Part shown: positions 6,243 through 10,437 of the stretch, piece after piece
Layout of the letters: each line of letters opens with the position of its first letter
Numbering within the stretch: the first letter of the stretch is position 1
Notes under the pieces: generated by a model
Told to the model about the DNA's origin: nothing
Database searches by the model: none
Seen by the model: only the letters and a program-made list of their open reading frames with translations
DNA from: an uncultured Eubacteriales bacterium
Lineage (GTDB): Bacteria; Bacillota; Clostridia; Oscillospirales; Oscillospiraceae
Direction: 5' to 3'
Assembly (NCBI GenBank): GCA_900551495.1
Contig: URWG01000057.1
Coordinates: 1 to 10,437, forward strand
DNA: 10,437 nucleotides
Made by a program: the position numbers and the translations under genes

Positions 6243-7013
6243 TTATTCGGCAGTGTCGAACAGTCCCACACGGTCGAGGACGACCAGCAGACGGAGCGCA
6301 TCCTCCCCGAGGTCGAGGACCGTTTCGTCGCCCTCGCCGCCCTTGCCGTGCAGCAGACCCAGCTTCAGCAGCTTTTCCACCGTCGGACGGTAGTACGGCT
6401 CGCGCACGTCGCCGAGCTTTTCATAACGCATTTCCTTCTCCTCCAATCCGTAATACTGTGCCAGCGCAGCAGCCTCCCGCTCCGCCAGCCGCTTCAGATT
6501 CGCGTCCGAAAGCAGCCATGCCGTTGACCGCGCGTTAGTGTGAAAGCTGTGCTCCAAGATCATTGCCGGTACGCCGACCGCGACCGCGTGACGGATCACG
6601 CCGTAATAGTCGGCATTTTGCGCCGAGTTCCAACGCACAAGAAATTGCGGTTTCTGCCGCGTCTCCATCACCGCAGCGATCTCCTCGGCAAGCAGCTTTG
6701 CCAGCGCCTCCTCCCGACGATCGACCGGATAATACACGCGCACATAGTCCACCGCGTCATTTTGCTCGTTTCCGACGGCATTGCTGTGCAGACTCAGCAG
6801 CAGCGCACAGCCCGCCGCGGCAGTCCCCCGCTCGTACAGCGACGGATTATCCGTGACCTCGTGCCGTGTGCAGACCACCTCGAAGCCGCAACGCTCCAAC
6901 GCCGCCTTCAGATAGCGCTGCAGGTCGAACATCCGCGTTCCCTCGCAGTAGGCGGGGTTTGCGGGGCTGGGGTTGTAGCCGCGGTCATGCCCCGCGTCAA
7001 GACAGATTTTCAT
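6243..7013 (-). CDS. N-acetylmuramoyl-L-alanine amidase (Amidase_3), phage-type endolysin
   Basis: The 256-residue enzyme should cut the bond between N-acetylmuramic acid and L-alanine in peptidoglycan. The catalytic domain spans about 1-190 and shows the Amidase_3 zinc ligands H9 (DAGHD), E24 (CEGTRMF) and H76 (SLHSN), with the catalytic Glu at E154 (ILEHSFHTN). The remaining 60 or so residues (MRYEKLGDVREPYYRPTVEK onward) resemble an SLH-like or cell-wall-binding tail found in clostridial phage lysins. There is no signal peptide, as expected for an endolysin that needs a holin. Its ATG overlaps the stop of the upstream small membrane gene as ATGA, and GGGAGGT lies 10 bases upstream. It is the last gene of a three-gene cassette. 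No T-rich terminator follows; the next hairpin is in the repeat at 6186-6205. Confidence 0.93.
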   Translation of the reverse strand: MKICLDAGHDRGYNPSPANPAYCEGTRMFDLQRYLKAALERCGFEVVCTRHEVTDNPSLYERGTAAAGCALLLSLHSNAVGNEQNDAVDYVRVYYPVDRREEALAKLLAEEIAAVMETRQKPQFLVRWNSAQNADYYGVIRHAVAVGVPAMILEHSFHTNARSTAWLLSDANLKRLAEREAAALAQYYGLEEKEMRYEKLGDVREPYYRPTVEKLLKLGLLHGKGGEGDETVLDLGEDALRLLVVLDRVGLFDTAE

Positions 7014-7195
7014 TCCGTAGAACCTCCCGTTTTTTGAAATTGTGTGCCGAAGTAGAAGCCGATCACGACGGTGTAGACAGTCAAGAATTCCTGCGGACTG
7101 ATCCTGCCCCGTACCGCCAGCAGTGCGAAAACGGCAGTCATCGTCAGCGTGACCAGCGACTTGATGCTCAGCAAATTGCTCACTCGTTTGTTCAT
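7010..7195 (-). CDS. Small two-helix membrane protein, holin-like
   Basis: This 61-residue protein has two predicted membrane helices (about 14-28 and 37-51) joined by the short polar turn RGRISPQEF, with a basic N-terminus and a short polar tail. That size and topology, plus its place directly before an amidase gene, fit a phage holin or holin partner. Both ends overlap neighbours by ATGA, so translation is tightly coupled. A purine-rich GGAGGGGGTG (7204-7213) lies eight bases upstream of its ATG, inside the preceding gene. There is no sequence motif that proves holin activity. Confidence 0.75.
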   Translation of the reverse strand: MNKRVSNLLSIKSLVTLTMTAVFALLAVRGRISPQEFLTVYTVVIGFYFGTQFQKTGGSTE

Positions 7196-7416
7196 TGATG
7201 TATCACCCCCTCCAAGTCTGCGATTCGATGATTCACGACCTTGAGCTTCTCCTCGATCAGCGGGATGCGTTCGCCGAAGCCGTTGTGTCGGTCCACCTTC
7301 TTTTCAAGCTGCGAAAGCCGATAATTTGTCAGCTTGGAGGAGGTCAGCACACCGGCAAGGCTCCCGAGGAGCGTCCCCAGCAGAGAGAGCAGCGCCACCA
7401 GTACATTGCTGTCCAT
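7192..7416 (-). CDS. Small membrane-anchored coiled-coil protein of a phage lysis cassette
   Basis: The 74-residue product has one N-terminal membrane helix rich in Leu and Gly (about 5-24). A coiled-coil-like helix follows (about 31-72, with LSQLEKKVDRHN and IEEKLKVVNHRIADLE showing heptad hydrophobics). Proteins of this design, with BhlA/UviB- or XhlA-like layout, commonly precede holins and lysins in Firmicutes phages. Its stop overlaps the next start as ATGA. The start at 7416 has AGGAG (7429-7433) somewhat far upstream, about 12 bases. It is the first gene of the cassette; no clear promoter was found between it and the lipoprotein gene ending at 7576. Confidence 0.72.
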   Translation of the reverse strand: MDSNVLVALLSLLGTLLGSLAGVLTSSKLTNYRLSQLEKKVDRHNGFGERIPLIEEKLKVVNHRIADLEGVIHQ

Positions 7417-7542
7417 AAAAAAATCAACTCCTAACCTCGGAGGTGATTTCGCCGAAATTGAACCCGAAACGTCGCACGTTCCGAAAATTTTTTCAAAAAG
7501 CGGTAGCTGAATATGGGTACTTCAATTTTCTGTTTACATGAT

Positions 7543-7561
7543 AAATATGCTTCACATATTT
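7543..7561 (-). terminator. Weak AT-rich hairpin after the 391-residue lipoprotein gene
   Basis: AAATATG and CATATTT form a 7-bp stem around a 5-base loop, 15 bases past the lipoprotein stop. It has little GC and no T run, so it is at best a poor terminator and the lysis genes may be reached by readthrough. Confidence 0.25.
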
Positions 7562-7575
7562 CCGTGTTTGATCTA

Positions 7576-8751
7576 TTAACTTGTTTTCTCCACGCGGCAT
7601 GTAAGTCCATCACCGTATGAGAAATTATTATCGTAGGTCAAATAATATGTGCACTCGATGTAGTCCGGATGGATTTCGACCGTAATTTTGGATGTGTTAT
7701 CGTTATAACGCAGGAATCTTTCCACAATATCATCATATCCTGCACGATAATTATTCTCATAAACCACACCTTCGCCCAAAGTTGCCGAGAGTGAAAGACT
7801 CTGTTCCGTTCCGATTTTGTCAAACTTTCCATAAGACGCAACATTGGAAGTAAAAGGCCATGATGCACCAACTACACCCACATAGGAGCGAGCTGTTTCA
7901 TCTGTGAGCAAACCACTAATTGCCAGTGAATTGTCACTCCCATTCTCAATCTGCAGCCTAAGAAGTTCCCAACGGGCTTTTTGGTATTCCTCCATGCAAG
8001 AATAGGTGCCGCAGGCCTTTGTCCAATCAACAACAACATTAGATGTATCTACCGAGCATTCCCAATAACAACTCTCCAAATTTGGTTCGACTTGATTAGC
8101 CACACAAAGGTTCATGTTGACTGTTGCGTTTCCGGTGTAGCGACAATTTTGATGGTCTTCATCAACTGCATAAGAACAAACAAACTTCTTTCCGTCCCCA
8201 TCTGCATTCACAAATGTGTATTGACCGAACTTTCCGCGCACCGGATATTCACATTCCTCACTTTGCGGCTGTCCAATTTTGGAAAACTCGGAAGGTTCTT
8301 CCCGTTCTATCGTCTCCAGTATCCAACCACCTTGCGTGTAGTTAATGTATGTAACTTTCAAATATGATTTCCGTGAAAACTGATTATCTGCCATATCAAC
8401 AGTAACCCAAATTGTATCGGATTGTTCGTCAGTCATTCGCTTGCTGATTTCAGTGGAGGATATGATCATGGTTCCTTCGCTGCTGTTTCCGAGCTGTTGT
8501 CCGGTAAACACATAGTCACACCAGCCGTTTTCCGTAATCGCTTGAGCGATGTCATCCACTGTTGTACCGCTGGCACTTGCAAGATTCCCTTTGTTTGACG
8601 CATTGCCGCATGCGCTCATGACCGCAAGCATAATAATGATAAGAAGCAGTGAAATTTGTTTTTTTATTTCTATTTTCGTATTTCCCACTTTCTTGCACGG
8701 CACTACGGATTGCCGAGAATCCGTCTTATCCAGTTTTTGATGTTTGACCAT
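7576..8751 (-). CDS. Lipoprotein of unknown function, AT-richer than its neighbours
   Basis: I do not recognise a family for this 391-residue protein. The frame is open further upstream to 8916, but that part would translate the hairpins and terminator of the leader. I therefore start at ATG 8751, which has AGAGAGGG at good spacing. After an unusually long polar N-region (1-32) comes a hydrophobic core (33-47) and a lipobox-like MSAC with C48, indicating a surface-anchored lipoprotein. The mature part is Asp/Glu/Asn/Thr-rich and looks beta-rich. It has two similar-sounding stretches ending in Tyr-rich strands (TIWVTVDMADNQ, 113-124; KITVEIHPDYIECTYYLTY, 355-373) and 11 further cysteines, some closely paired (C228/C232, C247/C252). 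Base composition is visibly AT-richer than the flanking genes, which suggests horizontal origin. The shorter GTG start at V22 (KVGNTK) is possible. Confidence 0.75.
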   Translation of the reverse strand: MVKHQKLDKTDSRQSVVPCKKVGNTKIEIKKQISLLLIIIMLAVMSACGNASNKGNLASASGTTVDDIAQAITENGWCDYVFTGQQLGNSSEGTMIISSTEISKRMTDEQSDTIWVTVDMADNQFSRKSYLKVTYINYTQGGWILETIEREEPSEFSKIGQPQSEECEYPVRGKFGQYTFVNADGDGKKFVCSYAVDEDHQNCRYTGNATVNMNLCVANQVEPNLESCYWECSVDTSNVVVDWTKACGTYSCMEEYQKARWELLRLQIENGSDNSLAISGLLTDETARSYVGVVGASWPFTSNVASYGKFDKIGTEQSLSLSATLGEGVVYENNYRAGYDDIVERFLRYNDNTSKITVEIHPDYIECTYYLTYDNNFSYGDGLTCRVEKTS

Positions 8752-8774
8752 AAGTAACCCTCTCTTTCTAAAAT

Positions 8775-8805
8775 AAAAAAGTGCGCCAACCGAAGTCAGC
8801 GCACT
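8775..8805 (-). terminator. Intrinsic terminator inside the lipoprotein leader
   Basis: On the minus strand a 10-bp stem, GTGCGCTGAC with GTTGGCGCAC (two G-U pairs), closes on a UUCG tetraloop. It is followed by six T (8780-8775), A and four more T. On the plus strand the G-U pairs become A-C mismatches and there is no T run, so the minus strand is the functional one. It ends only about 20 nt before the lipoprotein ATG. Confidence 0.88.
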
Positions 8806-9122
8806 CAAAAACGGTTCTACAATAAATGTTGGGGTCAGGTTCACCGCCTGACCCCAACTTTTATTATTGAAACAAAATTTTCGGCTGCATCGGCGCCCCA
8901 CTGCCGATGCAGCCAAAGAGAATAAACCGTTCCGGCTTCCGGAGATACCGTCACAAGCCGCTTATACCGGAATCTGTTAAAAAGCTTGAAAAGCTTTTTA
9001 TAGCGCCAAAGGCGCGTCAGATTCTGCATGAGACGGCGCATCGTGCGTTCGCACGATGCGAGTGTGCGTAGCACATGGGATTCTTGATGAAATGTTTTAT
9101 TTAAGAATCAGTATTATTTCAT
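8806..9122 (-). ncRNA. Highly structured non-coding segment, candidate riboregulator or small RNA
   Basis: Between two lipoprotein genes, nearly every base can pair. On the minus strand, in order: a possible pseudoknot (9122-9079); a 6-bp hairpin (about 9075-9062); CGCATCGTGC with GCACGATGCG (9060-9037); an enclosing stem GAATCTG/CAGATTC (9024-9018 with 8976-8970) around two perfect hairpins (9015-9003 and 9000-8978); CGGCTT with AAGCCG (8960-8955, 8938-8933); a perfect 12-bp hairpin (8914-8883); and a perfect 12-bp GGGGTCAGG hairpin (8858-8828). The terminator at 8775-8805 follows. Strand is assigned from that terminator. A 77-residue Arg-rich frame crosses the segment, but has no good start and is explained by the palindromes. 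I know no matching Rfam class with confidence. Confidence 0.45.
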
Positions 9123-9130
9123 GCGCCCGT

Positions 9131-10075
9131 TCACTGTCGGATATACAGGAGGAAGTTATCCACGACCGCATCCATCATCGCCATATTCTGCCGTGAGCGT
9201 TCCATAGCGTTCTCGCCAATCAGATCGGTATAATTGATGCCCTCCTGAATATACTCATCGGTAAAGCGGAAGCTCGTCAGCGCCTCGGTCAGCACCTCCG
9301 CTACCTCGTCAAATGATCCTTCCGGCGCAATAATGCCGAACACGTTCAACGCCGCACGGCTGGGCGCGATGTCAATTCCGTTGATAACGGAAGCGCCCGC
9401 ATCCACGATCGTCCCTTGGAACACGCCGGTGCACCGACCGCCCGTTGTCGATGTCAGGCTGCCCTTCAGCACCGACTCCGACAAAGCGATGGAGGACAGC
9501 ACGGTCGTGATCGGTGTTTCGCTTTCGATCTCAAGCTCGTTGATCTCCGCGAAGCGGAAGCCCGAGCCAACGATCGCGTCAAACGCCGCCTGATAGTCCG
9601 CCGTACCGCGCAGGCAGTATTCCAGCGTTGCCGTTTCCATCACCGGAAGCGAAACATTCGTGTCGCCCGGGACCGTGCTGATGCTTTGATAGAGCTCCTT
9701 TGCGGCGCTGCTTTTGAAATAAGGTCCCATTTCGCCGTAGTAGAAAATCTGCATATCCGGGTCGTCCGGGTCCCACGCACGGAAGGAATAGCTCGCATAC
9801 GCGCCGCCGGTCTCAATCTGCCAGCCCTTAGGCAGCCGCATCGTAAACACGCCGCCGTCATAATCCTCCAGCACATATCGTCCCGTCGGTTCCGTGACCG
9901 ATTCCGTCGGCGCTTCGGTTATCGACTCCGTTAATGCCGCCGTTTCCGCGGACGCATTCGGTACGGTGCTGTCCGTCTCCGTCTTCCGTTCGGCAATCGG
10001 AAATCCCATGCAGCCGGTGAGCAGCGCGCACAGGACCGCCGCAGCTACCGACGCGCAGAACCGATTCTTTTTCAT
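9131..10075 (-). CDS. Lipoprotein with a PsbP-like domain, function unknown
   Basis: The 314-residue product has a clear type II signal peptide ending in lipobox LLTGC, with C22 lipidated. A Thr/Glu/Ser/Ala-rich linker follows (about 30-64; TESITEAPTESVTEPT). The folded part starts near 66 with RYVLEDYDGGVFTMRLPKGW (66-85). This F-x-M-x-L-P-x-G-W strand pattern is typical of PsbP/DUF1795-like surface domains that open with a stable-beta strand and cover many bacterial lipoproteins. The rest alternates strand and helix, ending in a helix-rich tail (ENAMERSRQNMAMMDAVVDNFLLYIRQ region). GAGGAGG at about 10083-10089 precedes the ATG at 10075, and a good promoter lies upstream. It has GC-rich codon use like the core genes, unlike the lipoprotein at 7576-8751. 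Role unknown; the domain suggestion is by pattern only. Confidence 0.82.
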   Translation of the reverse strand: MKKNRFCASVAAAVLCALLTGCMGFPIAERKTETDSTVPNASAETAALTESITEAPTESVTEPTGRYVLEDYDGGVFTMRLPKGWQIETGGAYASYSFRAWDPDDPDMQIFYYGEMGPYFKSSAAKELYQSISTVPGDTNVSLPVMETATLEYCLRGTADYQAAFDAIVGSGFRFAEINELEIESETPITTVLSSIALSESVLKGSLTSTTGGRCTGVFQGTIVDAGASVINGIDIAPSRAALNVFGIIAPEGSFDEVAEVLTEALTSFRFTDEYIQEGINYTDLIGENAMERSRQNMAMMDAVVDNFLLYIRQ

Positions 10076-10109
10076 TCCACATCCTCCTCGCGGTGTGCTT
10101 TTTTGTTTT

Positions 10110-10138
10110 ATTTTACCACTTTCTCGCGGTCACGTCCA
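10110..10138 (-). promoter_or_regulatory. Promoter of the 314-residue lipoprotein gene
   Basis: On the minus strand, -35 TGGACG (10133-10138) and -10 TAAAAT (10110-10115) are 17 bp apart, with a TGG extension just before the -10 box (extended -10 type). The -10 box is about 34 bases from the start codon. Confidence 0.65.
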
Positions 10139-10239
10139 GTCCTTCGCCGGAAATTTCAAAATTGTCCATGCCTCATCGGAAACACCCACACAAGCAGACA
10201 TTATGTCGGGCACCGTTAGATTATAAATTTGACAGTCTA

Positions 10240-10269
10240 AAAAGGACTTAGCTTACGCTAAGTCCTTTT
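10240..10269 (-). terminator. Terminator after tRNA-Cys
   Basis: A perfect 13-bp stem (10240-10252 with 10257-10269) has the loop TTAC. On the minus strand it ends in five T. It begins four bases past the CCA end of tRNA-Cys. Confidence 0.9.
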
Positions 10270-10272
10270 CTC

Positions 10273-10347
10273 TGGAGGTGCCGGGCAGATTTGAACTGCC
10301 GAATGAAGGTTTTGCAGACCTTTGCCTTACCACTTGGCCACGGCACC
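10273..10347 (-). tRNA. tRNA-Cys (anticodon GCA), CCA encoded
   Basis: The minus strand folds as a full cloverleaf. The acceptor stem is GGTGCCG with CGGCACC (10341-10347 and 10277-10283). The anticodon stem AAGGT/ACCTT encloses loop CTGCAAA with anticodon GCA, and the T arm carries GTTCAAATC. The discriminator base is U, the usual identity element for cysteine tRNA, and CCA is encoded at 10273-10275. Confidence 0.96.
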
Positions 10348-10354
10348 GGATATG

Positions 10355-10386
10355 AAAATAGGAATGCGCTGAGGCATTCCTATTTT
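10355..10386 (-). terminator. Terminator-like hairpin between tRNA-Gly and tRNA-Cys
   Basis: A perfect 13-bp stem (10355-10367 with 10374-10386) has a 6-base loop. On the minus strand it ends in four T after GCATTCCTA. It fills almost the whole 42-base spacer, starting three bases after the tRNA-Gly CCA end and leaving seven bases before tRNA-Cys. Confidence 0.75.
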
Positions 10387-10389
10387 ATT

Positions 10390-10437
10390 TGGAGCGGGTG
10401 ACGAGGCTCGAACTCGCTACCTCCACCTTGGCAAGGT
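10390..10437 (-). tRNA. tRNA-Gly (anticodon GCC), 3' part; 5' part beyond the window
   Basis: The visible minus-strand part holds the anticodon arm with loop TTGCCAA (anticodon GCC), the variable region GAGGTA, a T arm GCGAGTTCGAGCCTCGT, the 3' acceptor strand CACCCGC (10394-10400), discriminator U and encoded CCA (10390-10392). The D arm and 5' acceptor strand lie outside the window. Confidence 0.93.

Noticed and set aside
7431..7613. 60-residue minus-strand frame between the lipoprotein and the lysis cassette
   Set aside because: No ribosome-binding site, no recognisable family, and it overlaps the lipoprotein 3' end in another frame.
8752..8916. N-terminal extension of the lipoprotein frame by 55 residues
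   Set aside because: It would translate the terminator and the GGGGTCAGG hairpin, lacks a ribosome-binding site, and puts the signal peptide about 100 residues into the protein.
8841..9074. 77-residue Arg-rich minus-strand frame across the structured segment
   Set aside because: No convincing ribosome-binding site or family. Its residue pattern follows from the palindromes that fill the region.
9416..9934. 172-residue plus-strand frame opposite the 314-residue lipoprotein
   Set aside because: No ribosome-binding site or family; the minus-strand frame has a lipobox, a ribosome-binding site and a promoter.
10273..10347. tRNA-Cys as integration site of the 5940-9130 accessory segment
   Set aside because: The 3' end does face the segment, but no duplicated tRNA 3' end is visible near either edge, no integrase is present, and a core-like lipoprotein gene lies between.

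Overview
The window looks like chromosomal DNA from a Gram-positive anaerobe of class Clostridia, probably Oscillospiraceae/Ruminococcaceae. Most genes are fairly GC-rich. They have strong GGAGG ribosome-binding sites, sigma-A type promoters with 17-bp spacers, lipoprotein signal peptides, and protein types common in gut Clostridia: Na/Pi cotransporter, serpin, DtxR-type regulator, rhomboid-like membrane protein and Amidase_3 lysin. The genus cannot be fixed from sequence alone.

Layout, left to right. (1) 1-425, minus: N-terminal part of a Na+/phosphate cotransporter, cut by the window edge. (2) 563-1658, plus: promoter, an iron-sulfur-flavoprotein-like NADPH/FMN oxidoreductase, a DtxR-family metal-dependent repressor and a perfect-stem terminator, a probable metal/redox operon. 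(3) 1723-3003, plus: a lipid-anchored serpin, ending at a two-way terminator shared with the convergent gene. (4) 3061-3972, minus: a rhomboid/Derlin-fold membrane protein without visible catalytic residues, with a C-terminal zinc ribbon. (5) Divergent promoters at about 4002-4143, then ahcY (S-adenosylhomocysteine hydrolase) and a LURP-one/tubby-like protein on plus, closed by a terminator.

(6) 5940-9130 looks like accessory DNA. It opens with a composite of dispersed palindromic repeats (5993-6205). Next comes a minus-strand, ATGA-coupled three-gene lysis cassette (TM/coiled-coil protein, small holin-like protein, Amidase_3 endolysin) with no other phage gene in view. After that is an AT-richer lipoprotein of unknown function. 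Upstream of the lipoprotein lies about 350 nt packed with hairpins, a possible H-type pseudoknot and an intrinsic terminator ending about 20 nt before the start codon.

(7) 9131-10075, minus: a second lipoprotein with its own promoter. (8) 10240-10437, minus: tRNA-Cys(GCA) and a partial tRNA-Gly(GCC), each followed by a terminator-like hairpin.

The least explained piece is the structured segment at 8772-9122. It may be a cis-regulatory leader of the lipoprotein, an independent small RNA, or a dispersed structured repeat. The sequence favours an RNA function because no room for a promoter remains between the terminator and the gene. No CRISPR array, transposase or rRNA gene was seen.
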